Source: Caprella mutica (lineage: Eukaryota; Arthropoda; Malacostraca; Amphipoda; Caprellidae). From it: a stretch of DNA of 64,000 bases. The stretch spans positions 1 to 64,000 of the forward strand of contig CANNZV010001117.1 of NCBI GenBank assembly GCA_947561585.1, written 5' to 3'. This document shows positions 10,483 through 22,039 of this stretch, piece by piece. The notes below the pieces were generated by a model. That model worked only from the letters and a program-made list of their open reading frames with translations, was not told the DNA's origin and did not search any database. Made by a program: the position numbers and the translations under genes. How positions within the stretch are numbered: position 1 is the stretch's first letter; every line of letters starts with the position of its first letter.

Positions 10483-12272
10483 ATGTCAATCCAAGAGAAA
10501 CAGACGATCAGATGTATTACTTTTAGCCCTGATTTCAAGTAAGTTTAATTTATTAAAATCTTTTACCATGTGGATGGTTTGATAAGCTTTCAATATTAGG
10601 TAAAGTAATGAACTGATAAATTGCCGGAAGGAATATTTCAAAATTCTCTATAAGTGACTTACGAATGGCTACTAAAATAGTTTAATAATAGTCTAAATAT
10701 CATCTTCACACAACGAATGTATTATTTTGATACTCCTGAACTAATGTAATTTTTTATTTGGATTAGTATTTGAAATTTTTCTCTCTGTAACTTATTCATT
10801 ATATCATATAAACCCAATGAATCTATGAATGTAGGACAATATCCTAAGCAAATTTTTGTTGTAGCATACTTTCCATTGAAAAATCTAGTTATTATTGAAT
10901 TTTAATCAATCTAAATTCTTTCATTGCTTTAATATTTAATATAAGATCCGTAGAAATTAAATTGATTTCAATTACAGCAAAACCTCGTAGTAGACTAGAG
11001 TTACGTTACAAGTTCAATTGTTTGGTCTAGTAAGAAACACACTTCATTAGTTTCCTACTATAGGACCAACATCGTTTTCTCTAAAAGTGAAGCGGTGACT
11101 TTAAAATTTCGAAATTTCTAGTTGTTTATGATAACTTCAATGTCAAATTAATGGTGACTAACATACCAATTTTGAAGGGAAACACGTTTAGAAACAGTAT
11201 GACTATTTTTGTTTCAATAAAAATGAATATTATATTCTTTTCAATTAAATATCATATGATATTATAATAATAGTCTTCACAGTATCTAGTTTTCTTTTCA
11301 CATCGATTTTATAGCACACACACTACTATTAAATCTGAAACCGATTATGCCTTATGTTTTATCTTAAAAACAGCATACATAAATATAATACATAATTCAA
11401 ATTAGAGATTTATCTTTAAAACAGTATTGTTACATCTTCTAATATTTACACTAGAATAACTGTCAGATGACAAAAAATTGTCTTGCTAGGTTTTTTGCAG
11501 TATAGTTTCAAAAATATCTTGGTCTAATAGGAGGTTTGTCTACTAGGAGGCTGGTCTACTAAGAGGTTTTGCTGTATTTCAGTTTTCATTATTTCTCTGT
11601 TTCAGGTCAATTTGGGTTGGGAGAGAGAGCGGATACCAAATGTTCGACTTCGTTGATCAAGATGATATCAAGTACAGACAGTTAGAAGGTTAGTATTTTA
11701 AAACTATCATCTACAGTAGATATATTCTAATTACCTTTCGAATCTAGGATATCATCTGTAGTATCTTGTAGTACCTCTAGTCACTAGAGTTACCACAGAG
11801 TTTCTCTTTTCTTAGTTACATTAGTTTATATATAGTTAGTTTATATGCATCCATAAATTATTAATAGAATCACGTTATTGCCTATTTCCTTTTAACGTCA
11901 GCAATGCGAGATTTGGTTCCGAAATTGAAATTAAAGCCCGTATTAATTTTTTTGTAATTCATTGCTAAAGATCAAGAAGTTTCAAATTTGATTAAATGAG
12001 TGAATTTATTATATTTTTTCTTTTCAGCCCCTTTAGTGTCAAGCTAATTGTACTTCAACGGCAGTGAAGAAATAGGAGGAGATGGCTGGCAATTGGGTCG
12101 TAGTTTCAATTTGGTATTCCGAAATATCCATATATGCCTAATATTATACATCGGTTTAGGACCAACTTGTTGGAAGAAAAAATACGAAAATACTGATGCG
12201 AAGCTTAAAAAATTAGTCATAAGCTACAACTGTTATGAAGACAAGATCAGCTATTTACGTGCTGTTGCATAA
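10483..12272 (+). pseudogene. Gene G2, copy A: three exons, stop in exon 3
   Basis: Exon 1 (10483-10538, MSIQEKQTIRCITFSPDF plus two bases AA, donor GTAAGT) joins exon 2 (11606-11688, acceptor TTTCAG, donor GTTAGT) through an AAG codon. Exon 2 reads SIWVGRESGYQMFDF and VDQDDIKYRQLE and ends with one base that joins exon 3 (from 12028). In exon 3 a TAA at 12045-12047 follows LVSS, and a ~10 bp deletion shifts the rest. Copy B keeps exon 3 open but has lost exon 1. The stretch FSPDFKSIWVGRESGYQMF resembles the first blade of WIPI/Atg18-type beta-propellers, but the protein would be only about 105 residues, so at most a truncated relative. That similarity is by memory of the family and is weak. 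Confidence 0.55.
10975..11574. mobile_element. Tc1/mariner-type MITE in G2 intron 1 (copy A)
   Basis: 600 bp element with ends CAGCAAAACCTCGTAGTAGA and CTACTAAGAGGTTTTGCTG, flanked by TA on both sides, as expected for the Tc1/mariner/pogo group. No transposase frame is seen. The equal-length copy at 55079-55678 in B shows it was inserted before the duplication. Confidence 0.8.
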
Positions 12273-12538
12273 AATATCAAATTCTAAACTCACTTTAGTT
12301 GTTAAATAGATAGCTTTTTTGTTATTTTCTTCTTCATAGGCATTATTTTACGAGTTTATTTTAATGTAAACTTAGTTATCATTACCTTTATATTAATCTC
12401 ATGTACTGCAAAATATCATTATATTATGCTGATAACATAGTTTTAATTGTCCCTTCTGTATCAACTAATTGAAGAAATAATTGTCATTATTATAAAGATA
12501 TCGTAGGAAATCAACTAATTTTAAAATAAATGGGTGGT

Positions 12539-12625
12539 GAGTTTTCCTAGGGTGTGAGATTTCCAGGTGTGAGATTTCCAGGTGTGAGTTTTCCGGGTAC
12601 GAGTTTTCCGGGTACGAGTTTTCCT
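12539..12625 (+). repeat. Minisatellite, 17 bp unit (copy A)
   Basis: Units of GGTGTGAGATTTCCA and GGGTACGAGTTTTCC in tandem, closed by TACCGCCC. The B copy (56655-56715) has about two fewer units. Confidence 0.8.
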
Positions 12626-12857
12626 ACCGCCCTTAGAATCCTATGATTCATTCTGAATTAAAGAAGAATTTGTAATTTGAAAATAGGAAAGTTATTATTT
12701 GAAATACGTAAGTTGTTATTTGAATTATGAATGATTAATATTCATTATATTTCTTAATTTTTCTAAACACAAAACTAGATAGGTACTCTTTAGTTTCCAG
12801 TTGGCAGAAGCTATACCAGTTGAAATAACGCAGAATTAAACTTGGAAAGAAAAGGCT

Positions 12858-13073
12858 ATGATTGCTAAACTAATTCCCCAAAAGGAGAAGAAACAAGATA
12901 AAATAAAAACGAAACAACTTGCTAAAACTAAAGACCTACAGAAACATTTGAAAACTCTGAAGACAGCAATGACCAGGAGAGGAAAAGAAGTGACTATATT
13001 GATAGCCTCCTCTTGGAACAAGAAATGCATCATGCAGTTAGGACCAAACTGCTGGCAACTAAAAACGTCCTAA
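12858..13073 (+). CDS. Small lysine-rich ORF, hypothetical (copy A)
   Basis: Open for 71 codons, MIAKLIPQKEKKQDKIKTKQ onward, very rich in Lys, with heptad-like spacing (KDLQKHLKTLKTAM) that could form a coiled coil. It ends with ASSWNKKC and GPNCWQ. Copy B (56944-57165) has the same frame except for the last residues, where a ~60 bp indel changes the end. It lies after G2 exon 3 and before AATAAA at 13381, so it could be 3' UTR or a separate small exon. No family recognised. Confidence 0.25.
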   Translation: MIAKLIPQKEKKQDKIKTKQLAKTKDLQKHLKTLKTAMTRRGKEVTILIASSWNKKCIMQLGPNCWQLKTS

Positions 13074-13380
13074 AAAATGTCAATCTGAATTATCCAATAC
13101 TTCAATACTTGAAGCATCTAAAAATGAACGTTTATAACTACTGAAAAAATCTCACTCTGAACAGAAGTGCCATTAGAGGACGACTTCGTAGTCTGAAATC
13201 CTGATGTGCACAATTCGAAATAGATTCTGCGTCTGCCAACGAAAAAAAAGGGAAGAAGATTCCACTTATATGCCGAATAGTGAAACTGTGAAATAAGAAA
13301 ACCGCACAGCGCATTTCTTTTACTCGATTTCTGTATCTCTTCAAACATTCATATTGTATTTTTTGCTAGATCTTTTAACT

Positions 13381-13386
13381 AATAAA
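13381..13386 (+). terminator. Polyadenylation signal AATAAA after G2 (A)
   Basis: Same context AATAAACTATTCCTATGAAA as at 1709. It is a likely 3' end for the G2 transcription unit, with the next TATA-like block about 600 bp on. Confidence 0.45.
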
Positions 13387-13899
13387 CTATTCCTATGAAA
13401 GATAAGTTTTTTTATGTCCCGTTACCAGTGGCGTGCGTCTATAGATTAAATGCGCACATCATAAAGAGTTACTATAGGATTGCAGGCGGGCTCCGAAAGG
13501 AGGCTCTTACACCAAAAGCCTGAGGTTACGGCAGTACCACTGACTGTGTCATTAGGCGGGGTGGGCTCGCGATTCACCTCCACCCTGAAGTTTATGTTAA
13601 TTAACTTAACATTTAATATTTCTTTAATTGATTAACATTGAAGTAGGTTAAGTTGAGTTACCAGACAGATCCAAAATTTCGAATAAAAATAAAATATGAT
13701 AATCATTAAAATAACCAGTTAAATAATAATTATTATATACTTTTTCATACAAGATTGAAAATGTGGAACATTCCGTTCGATCATAAAGGTATATTTCTTA
13801 TTTATGAATAAAATTGTATTTTAAGAAGGTTGGAAATTTAAAGTTAAATTTTCTACCAAATCGCCACGTGCGAGAAAAATTAGCAGCTCCACGTTCATA

Positions 13900-14078
13900 A
13901 AAGAGAAACAGTACCACCCTCCCCATCTGAGGTCTACCAACTTACTGCCCACTGAGACTCGAGTAAACACTATGTAAATAACATAATATATAGGACGACA
14001 ATCCGCATGGACTATGGAGGAAGCAAGGCTTGTAAAAAAAAAGTAATGCCAGAAGTTGGCGCATGAGAGGTTCCTGAC
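13900..14078. promoter_or_regulatory. Diverged copy of the TATA module (A)
   Basis: TATATAGG at 13987-13994 in a block that still aligns with the other modules (CTACCAACTTACTGCCCAC before, GCCAGAAGTTGGCGCATGAG after). The block is split by the MITE at 14079-14236; GGCCATTCGGTATGTGGCCA on the far side corresponds to the CCAAT part. Confidence 0.35.
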
Positions 14079-14236
14079 CACAGAACATTGAATAAGAAGC
14101 TCAGATCCAACGTGTACACAGTCGTAAAATTTCAACCAATCACGTTCATTGATCGCTGACGTCACTATAAACACTCTCTCGAAAACCTCAAAAGTAATAT
14201 AATGGGATCTACACTTCTTCTATTCAATGTTCTGTG
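14079..14236. mobile_element. hAT-like MITE, 158 bp (copy A)
   Basis: Ends CACAGAACATTGAATA and TATTCAATGTTCTGTG, with the 8 bp target duplication TTCCTGAC on each side (14071-14078, 14237-14244). Same family as the elements at 7456 and 59648. It contains a TGACGTCA palindrome at 14158-14165. Also present in copy B at 58106-58263. Confidence 0.85.
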
Positions 14237-14469
14237 TTCCTGACCCCCAAAGCACTCTAGCGGCCATTCGGTATGTGGCCACTCAGTGCTAAAGCCTGTA
14301 GTATACTGGACTTGGAGAAAAGATCTTATTTAGTAGGAAGTTCTAGTAGGTGGAAGTAGAGAAGTCTGGGTAACGTCAGAACTAAAACGTGACGTCACCC
14401 TAGCGTCAGTCAAGGGAGCGTCCAAGCTTGTAGTAAACAGCTGATCTGTACTCACTATTCTGCAAAATT

Positions 14470-14600
14470 CTTAGGTATCTGATCCTTTTGTTCAATATTT
14501 TTATCTAGATTGATGGAAGAAGATTAAGTGATGGAATATTTGGGCAACAGATTCAAAGTTAATGACTTAAATAAGCGTTAAGTAGAGATCGTACAAGGTG
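14470..14600 (+). pseudogene. Decayed paralogue of the exon at 17987
   Basis: It matches 17980-18115: TTAGGTATCTGATC, the NDLNKR codons and AATAAGCGTT are shared. The GATGTAAGAAGA part has become GATGGAAGAAGA, a frame break follows, and the reading ends at GTTAAG. Same state in copy B (about 58495-58615). Confidence 0.6.
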
Positions 14601-15611
14601 CTTTCTATCTCCTTGCACAAGAATGCTTGCCCCGGCGGTAGCCAGAGTTTTTTTATTTTGTTCTTTAGCTCCGCCCCTTTCATCAAAATAAGAGTACTGA
14701 ACTACCGCACAGTACATAAAATAGAAATTAGGTTTAAATCCACAGCGTACAGAAATAAAGATTTTAGGAATTTTGGGTAGTGACGTTAAAAAAAGATATA
14801 TATTTTTCATTAAAGCCCACTAAAGAGATTTAAAATAGTCAGTGGTCAATAATTTATTCCCTTTATCAGTGGTCAGGGCTCTTCAATCTAGTTCGGGGAT
14901 CAGCGATTGAGTCTTATAAAATAAGGTAATATATTGATGAGATGTTCGAACTACATATTTTGTCCAAAATTGAAGTTTGTCAGTTCCACTTCAAAATTCG
15001 AAACAACTTGAGAAGAATAACTGAACATTATTTAATTTATCCTCTGCGAGTTAAACTAGATGTATCTTTGACTTAACTCATTTGAGGTATATACATTTAT
15101 CATAATCACGTGACACCTCTATTCACTGATTGGCTCAAGATATGTGACGTCACGCACAGTTACTTAACACAACAAACAATAATTATTGGGCTACTGCCTC
15201 CTTAATCTTTTTACTGTGACTTACTATAGTCGAATGCATGGAAGGGAGAGGTTGTAACAATGAGATACCCATTTAATTTAGTTGTGCTTACTGTATAGGT
15301 CAGTAGCTACCAGAGGTGGGCAGCGCTACTTTGAAAAGCAGCGGCGCTGCCGCTACATGCCGAATAATATAGAGGCGCTACCGCTATATTTTGAAAAATA
15401 CAGCGATTCTGCCGCTCTGAGAAAATGTATATATTTATGGTCACTTACACTCGTACAGTGTCGTACACTCGTACTGATTAGTCAGCAATAAACAACAAAA
15501 GTGTCGGACTACTGAATAGTAACCCATTAGAAACTAGTGATGCCGTTTTTAGAGAAGAAATTTTCTCCAAAAACAATCCACCGTAAAATACTGAAATATA
15601 TCGCCAATAAT

Positions 15612-15690
15612 GTTTCAGCTGTTTTACCATGCCTTTTTCGATGGATACACGGAAGAAATCAATGTTACTATGGACGGAGAGGTATCTTGA
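15612..15690 (+). pseudogene. Coding-like exon scrap, truncated in copy A
   Basis: After TTTCAG the frame reads LFYHAFFDGYTEEINVTMDGEVS and stops. In copy B (60079-60290) the same scrap is followed by further open sequence that is deleted here: the A junction joins GAGACTGAT to TCGATGGCAAG. Origin unknown. Confidence 0.35.
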
Positions 15691-15757
15691 GACTGATTCG
15701 ATGGCAAGTTAATGGTATGGTCCAGATTCAAATCCAACTGAATGTGTATGTGGGAGG

Positions 15758-16185
15758 GGGTACGGTCAAGAGCCCCCCCCCCGGTCAAGAGCCCCCCCGG
15801 TCAAGAGTCCCCCCGGTCACGAGCCCCCCTAGGTCATAAGCCCCCCCCCCCCCCCCCCCCCCCCGGTCACGAGCCCCCCCTCCATGTTTTTTAATCCTTA
15901 TTTACCTAGTTAAACAAATGAAGAACTACTTAGATAAAAAATAACTGAGAGTTGCTGATGTAGTTTGTTGTATCCGCTAGATTGTTGTACTGCACACTTA
16001 ATGATTGTTTAATGACCTGGCAGGGGGGTTCGGGGGTCGGCACGCCCCCCCCCCCCCGATATACATATATTTTATGTCTAATCAGTAATGAACTACAAAA
16101 GTGTCAATATGGATTAAATGATATAGGTAAATAAGGATTTAAAAACAGGGGGGCTCATGACCGGGGGGGCTTATGACCTACACCC
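15758..16185. mobile_element. GC-tract MITE with 10 bp target duplication, only in A
   Basis: 428 bp insertion flanked by ATGTGGGAGG (15748-15757 and 16186-16195). Copy B has the single empty site at 60698-60707. The ends are GGGTACGGTCAAGAGCC and, reverse-complemented, GGGTGTAGGTCATAAGCC. Just inside each end are repeats of GGTCA(T/C)GAGCCCCCC; the left side has about six of them, including a C run of roughly 25 at 15841-15864. The 9-10 bp duplication fits Mutator-like elements. No ORF of its own. Confidence 0.85.
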
Positions 16186-17986
16186 ATGTGGGAGGACGTC
16201 AGTGTCAGTCCTTGAAGTCAGCAGTTTCCGTCATGATTCGTTAACTTTGATTAACATATTTTTAACTAAACAGCAATGAAGGCTATTAATGAAAAAATTA
16301 TAATGAGAATTATTTGAAACATTTATTATATTGTACGTGCTCTAGTTAACGCACGTCATTAACATTGAATCCGTTACGTAAATAAGATAAAAAATTATTG
16401 AGCAAAATGATCCCATAAAGTATTTTGTTAAACAGTGTGAGAGTTCTCACCAGCTGCTTAGGGTTGACTACAATTGGACGCTCCCTTGACTGAAACGAAG
16501 GGTGACGACACGAGTCATGACATGTTAACGGAACTGTTAGCTAAATTACGTTGTTGAGAGTCACTTCACTAATTCCATCTTCTGAAACTTTCTTTCAGTT
16601 TAGCCGAATGCACGTAAGGAAGAAGATATGCCGCTCCTGTAAAGGTCAATAGCTTCAAAATTTAAATTATAAAGATTTTAGAGAATAGCCCCAACTCATA
16701 TTCGAAAAATCTCTAATTTACCAATAGCGTTGCTGGTGAGACCGTGAGGCAGGACGTAAGTGGAGGGGGTAAAATTATTGCCATCACCATGGAAAATTCG
16801 TATGAGTAGAAACTGAATAAGATTGAATGGTTAAAATTACTGAAAATATATTTAATTAAAATTAGACAGTCGCGTGCGTGACTGTATATAATATTATCAC
16901 TACCTAGTCCTAGAATCTATATTGATAAGTACCTTCAGCCAAAATGAAGTTTGTCTGCCACTACAAAACTTGCTACATTAATTGGAGAAAAGTATATAAA
17001 CTGAAATACTAGCAGATGGAAGTAATGAAGTGACTGTCAACAACATATTTGAGCTTACAGATCCGTTAACACGTCGTGATGTCACCCTTCACGTTTGTCA
17101 GTCTACTGACAATTGGGACCTGGACAATTATAATATTAGCGTTTTTTTTATCAGACTTTACTAAGTTAATAATATAGAAGACCTTTACTACAGTTATAAC
17201 TAGGGTTATAATATATATAATATAAAATGCTATGAAAACGACCAGTTTACTGTTTATACCTCAGTATGGTCAGGTGAGTCAGTAAGTGAAAGCCTTGTTA
17301 CACGGTGCGAGTTACTGTCGTGACAGTAGACAGCAGCTGTCCCACTATACTCGCCTGCCAATAGTTTAATGTTGATAGAATTGAATCTCCATGACAGTTA
17401 CTCGACTGATGCGGTCACACTGTGCGAGTAGCTACACTGCAGAAGTGGCTAGGCCAACTGGCACCGTCTTTAGTTTGCCGCTCAGTCTCAGTCATGCTGT
17501 GAGTAGAGGAGGACTGTACCAAATAACTCATTAGTTTAGGAAAGTTATTTCACTGCGAGCTTTGTACAGTAACTGTGCACAAACTGCACATCCTGTTGCT
17601 AACAATGTACAGAGAAAGTGCCACCGTCCGACTGACTGACAGTTTGGTGATTAGAACGAACATTGTCAGTTTCTCAATTTCATTACGAAAACTGCGTTTC
17701 GTAGTGCAATTCTGCCCCAAATGGTGAGTCAGAAGCCAAAATAATATAGCGTTTTGGGGGACGCTTTCAAACCTTAGCAAATCGCGCGATCTGCCGGCAG
17801 TGATCAGGCGGCTAACATAGCCCATGGAAGCCGTTACAATCGTGTTAGCTTCTAGTGTAGATTTAGAAACGAGGGAGAGTACACGTGTGTGCGTCGCTCT
17901 CAGACCTGACTGAGTAAGTTGAGTAACGATTCTCGTTAGCACAACAGCTGATGTTAACTTACACATTATTCTTCAAAATACTTTAG

Positions 17987-18197
17987 GTATCTGATCATTT
18001 TGCTCAATAATTTTCTCATCTATGGACATTTAACTGATGTAAGAAGATTAATTGATGAATATTTAGGCAACAGATGCAATGTTAATGACTTAAATAAGCG
18101 TTTGGAGGAGCGTTTGCTAGATGCGTGCACCCTCCCTCGTTTCTCAAACGTCACTGGCCGTGTGCGAATGCTCCCTGTACTGTCAGTCTGTTGCTAG
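17987..18197 (+). CDS. Coding-like exon, unknown protein (copy A)
   Basis: It follows TACTTTAG and reads YLIILLNNFLIYGHLTDVRR and then RLIDEYLGNRCNVND, LEERLLDACTLPRF, to TAG at 18197. The hydrophobic start followed by charged helical sequence could be the end of a helical domain. The decayed paralogue at 14470-14600 and the copy in B (62631-62841, two base changes) show it is an old, repeated exon. No donor or upstream exon can be fixed. Two TGACGTCA palindromes follow directly (18200-18207, 18219-18226). Confidence 0.3.
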
Positions 18198-18873
18198 GGT
18201 GACGTCATATGTGTGCTGTGACGTCACCACACGACACAGCGGAACAACAACAAGACGCCAAGGAAGCTGTTTTGACTGAAGCGAAGAGAGACGAGGAAGC
18301 TCACTTGACTAATTGCTAACAACAAGGTGTTAACACGATGGTTCCGCTTATACGTTGTTGGTTTAGCCGTTACACCGCTTCCTTAGTACTATAACTTCCT
18401 TGGCAGTGATAATCAAGACATGATCAGGGTAGGGTGTGTTATAATGAGCTGGCCCACCGAGCTCGTTGCGAGGCCACCCGAATGGTGGAGCGTATGAGTT
18501 GTCAGCACCGTGACTTGTGAGCCGTCGCGCGATAAAACTTTTTTTTATGATGTTTTCATACAATTTTTGCAAATGAAATTCTTGATAAGTATTATAATTT
18601 TGCACTGAGAACGAATTTTTAATGAATTTAATAATTAATGAATATTATATCGCATAACATCACACAGCAGAATAGTTTTAAATATATACACATAGTGAGT
18701 TGCTCTTACGGAACTTTGACATTTTTCTCACAATGCATAATTTGTATTAACACCTAATTATTATTTGAATACCTAACTTATTATCATTAATATAGTAGAA
18801 ATGCAACATTTGTGCATAACATAATAGTTTTAATTTGACTCCCGTTACCATTATTTAAGTATACTGTAGGGTG

Positions 18874-19050
18874 AATTACGAATTATCGGTCAGTTTCATA
18901 TCTTCGGTCATATAAGAAAAAACGATATTACAATTGTTATTTCAATTTTATTGTAGATACCAACTAAAATAGAATTTAGCTAAATAACAATTGCAATATA
19001 GTTTTATCTTATATGACCGAAGATATGAAACTGCCCGATAATTCGTAATT
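18874..19050. repeat. Palindromic MITE, 177 bp (copy A)
   Basis: Arms of ~70 bp start AATTACGAATTATCGG and end with the reverse complement CCGATAATTCGTAATT; they share TTTCATATCTTCGGTCATAT. The copy in B (63530-63706) has fewer arm mismatches. No clear target duplication. Confidence 0.8.
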
Positions 19051-19079
19051 TTCCCAGATGTAAATATTCATTTTCCAAT

Positions 19080-21018
19080 ATTGATTTCAAAAGAGGTAAA
19101 AATATATAACGTGTGTTATTGTAAGGAAAACACTAGTGGGTAACAGTATTATAACCATCATATATTATTATTATCAACAGAGTTTAATATAGGTATATCA
19201 ATTTGCCTATGTTCAAAGTTACCGCCACCTATATTTAAATAATATAGCGCGTGGGTTAGTCACTCATAACATCTTTAGATTGAAGTGTTTACATCTTATA
19301 ATTAATTAGGTAACATTCATTAGAGCAAGCCATGACGATATTTGATATGGGTATAGTTGTGAATAAAGATAGATGTCAAGAGAGAGCAGTAAAACCCTCG
19401 CAAATCATATACTCAAGGCGGAGCGAGCTGTGCAGCATACCCCTCCTCACTACGTCACTATAGCTACTAAGGGTTTGGACCCTTCGACTCAGCGTCCTGC
19501 AATCACTGAATCAATGTCTCCCTCTCCTATATTATTACTATTTCTCTGGGTTGTACCCTTCGTGGTGAATCCCTAGGGAAATATCTAGGTATTTCGATCA
19601 TGAACTATTTTAAGAATTTAGGGTTATATGGAGAATACGAACCTACGATATACAATTAATTATTTACCTATTATTAGGTTTTCAAAGACATAGCAATTGA
19701 AATTCATTTACATCCATTATTGACTAGAAAACTAATATCTTCTAAATTACGTGCAAAACTAAACGAATGAGCTCAGTATTCTATGCCCTTCTTTTTCACG
19801 GAGAAATTTCGTTGTAAAGTAAGAGGTGATAAAGCATGAATTGATTGATATTAAACGTAGGTAGAATTTTTTAATCTTAATTTAGAATGTATTGACAATT
19901 GCAATGAAAATAAAAATGTGTCTTGAATTTTAAAGATTGCTAGGATACCAAGTCCAAAGACAATATTGTCTTTGCTAAGTCTATCTAGAATGAGTGCAGG
20001 TTAACTGTCGTGGTCAGATGAAGAATTTTAGGGGATGAAATTAGACTCCTTGGCATTTATATCAAGAACACTGACTCTGGTGAGAAGTGCAGTGATGAGA
20101 AGATATTTTTTGAATCTAAAAATAAATTCAAAGTAAATGAACTAAATTCTCTCTGGTAATTACCAAGTTTATTGTATAGAACCAAATATTACCAGAGTAT
20201 TTGATTAGAAATTTAAAATAAACATTTTCTCAAACCTACAGATTGTCAGTATCGTAGGATTTGATGCCTGATCGTATTCACTTTCAAAGGAGATTCAAAC
20301 CTGCCATAATAGGAGACAGGACAAAATAGTTGTAGATCCTGATCGATGTGAATTCGACGCACATTTGGTGATGCTGAAATGATCCACATTCAAGTGGCCA
20401 GGTAGAAACAAGAATTGATTGAAAACAAGGTGAAAGGAAAACTATTCGATCCAAAGGCGTTTGAATTTATTAAATCAAAAGAGTCAAATTTTTAGTTTTG
20501 AACGAAGACTGACAACTCAAGTTAGGATTTGCATTATGATTATGAATACGGATAGGATAAACCGTGAACGATGTAAAGAGAAGATGAGTTAAAGAAAAAC
20601 TTTTACCATCACTATATTTTATAAATTTTAGAAGCTTAAGCTCGCCAGATTAGTCTTTTAAACTTAAAAGTAGGATTAAATCAATTTTCGGAATTATGAA
20701 CAATATAGTTGTTGGGTAATTCAAAAAGGATAACAACTAAGCGATATCAATAAATATATTAACCATTCTAGAGACCAACCGTCAGAAAAAGTTTTTGATT
20801 CCAATCTAAAAATTACTTCATGATAAAACACAAGTTTCTACATTAACAAGGACAAAGAAATTAGTGATCAATTTTATTTCAGATTTCATAAAAAAGCTAA
20901 GGTAAAGACGCATCGGGTAGAGCCATCATCAGTATTTTGTGTAGAATCCACGAGCATCGAGACCGCTTGAAGGCATGATTAATAGTCATCGTCTTATTGA
21001 ATTTTTTTTAAATTTCTT
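19080..21018. other. AT-rich stretch between duplication A and the array
   Basis: No gene I can support. A 44-codon open run near 20035-20160 (GDEIRLLGIYIKNTDSGEKC) and scraps around 20300-20480 look like decayed coding sequence of unknown origin. The copy A match ends at 19344 only because copy B meets the window edge. Confidence 0.4.
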
Positions 21019-22039
21019 GGGGTCATGATGATGAGGATTACAGTGTATGTACAGTAGTATACAATATATTTTGTGCATTTGACAAAATCATTTTGTTTTC
21101 TTACAAAAGTCAAAACTATGATTCTATGAATGAGTAAGGGGTTATAAAACTAATTGGGTTATATGCAATTTTTTACAGGCGGGAGCAGTTGGTGGCCAGC
21201 CTCGCTTGGCATCAGAGAGACTGTGTTTTTCGGTAGCCGGAAGAGAGGTCGTGCCCATGACAGCGGACTGGGGTCATGATGATGAGGATGACAGTGTATG
21301 TACAGTAGTATACAATATATTTTGTGCATTTGACAAAATCACTTTGTTTTCTTACAAAAGTCAAAACTATGATTCTATGAATGAGTAAGGGGTTATAAAA
21401 CTAAGCGGGTTATATGCAGTTTTTGCAGGTGGGAGCAGTCTGTGTCCAACCTCGCTCAGCACCAGAGAGGCTGCGAGGGTCGGGAGCCGGAGAAGGGACC
21501 GCGCCCATGACAGCGGACTGGGGTCATGATGATGAGGATGACAGTGTATGTACAGTAGTATACAACATATTTTGTGCATTTGACAAAATCATTTTGTTTT
21601 CTTACAAAAGTCAAAACTATGATTCTATGAATGAGTAAGGTGTATAAAACTAAGCGGGTTATATGCAATTTTTGCAGGCAGGAGCAGTCGGTGGCCAACC
21701 TCGCTCAGCACCAGAGAGTTTGCGAGGGTCGGGAGCCGGAGAAGGGACCGCGCCCATGACAGCGGACTGGGGTCATGGTGATGAGGATGACAGTGTATGT
21801 ACAGTAGTATACAACATATTTTGTGCATTTGACAAAATCATTTTGTTTTCTTACAAAAGTCAAAACTATGATTCTATGAATGAGTAAGGGGTTATAAAAC
21901 TAAGCGGGTTATATGCATTTTTTGCAGCAGGAGCAGTCGGCGGCCAGCCTCGCTTGGCATCAGAGAGACTGTGTTTTTTGGTAGCCGGAAGAGAGGTCGT
22001 GCCCCATCAGTGGCCGCCCAGACATCTTTATGTTGAGAG
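21019..22039 (+). repeat. Tandem exon-like array, block 1 (four units plus a tail)
   Basis: Exon-like segments start at 21179, 21429, 21678 and 21928, at 249-250 bp spacing, after a partial unit whose exon tail ends at 21044. The first three are 117 bp and run from AG to GTATGT. The first and last are 'type B' (RLASERLCF, VAGREVV) and the middle two 'type A' (RSAPERLRG). The last lacks one G at its start, and after GTCGTGCCCC its 3' third differs (HQWPPRHLYVE) and ends at GTAAAA. A diverged copy of the intron part is recognisable at about 22146-22232. Confidence 0.9.

Larger units (their letters stand above)
14390..17100. repeat. Nested inverted repeats around CRE-like palindromes
   Basis: TAGCGTCAGTCAAGGGAGCGTCCAA at 14399-14424 recurs in reverse at about 16470-16495 (TTGGACGCTCCCTTGACTGA). 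GGGTGACGACACG with TGTTAACGG at about 16498-16531 recurs in reverse at about 17062-17092. These look like ends of non-autonomous elements, perhaps two that share termini. Between them I see the 15758 element, short coding-like scraps and otherwise AT-rich DNA. No transposase is visible. Confidence 0.4.
1..19344 (+). repeat. Segmental duplication, copy A
   Basis: The stretch from the window start to about 19344 is repeated in the same orientation at 46863-64000. The match begins at base 1, so the true left edge lies outside the window. Similarity is very high over most of the length: many 60-base lines differ by zero to three bases. It is interrupted by discrete indels: elements at 7456-8321 and 15758-16185 present only here, a ~2 kb stretch 8840-10846 missing from copy B, and ~490 bp of copy B (about 60150-60650) missing here. 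Minisatellites at 2894-3133 and 12539-12625 have more units here than in B. Confidence 0.95.

Noticed and set aside
10289..10582. 97-codon hydrophobic plus-strand ORF
   Set aside because: It runs across the 5' flank of G2 exon 1 in another frame; the hydrophobicity comes from T-rich DNA. The splice-consistent frame starts at 10483.
13821..14174. 117-codon minus-strand ORF
   Set aside because: It covers the TATA-module relative and runs into a MITE; copy B has a frame difference after a small indel. No motif.
17550..17966. 138-codon minus-strand ORF, also at 62194-62610
   Set aside because: It is open and nearly identical in both copies, but the whole region is almost identical, so that is no evidence of selection. 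Composition is repetitive (many Thr/Ser/Leu), there are no recognisable motifs, and it lies among element-like inverted repeats. I cannot support it as a gene.
19373..19576. 67-codon plus ORF (MSRESSKTLANHILKAERAV...)
   Set aside because: No splice context, paralogue or motif; composition fits chance.
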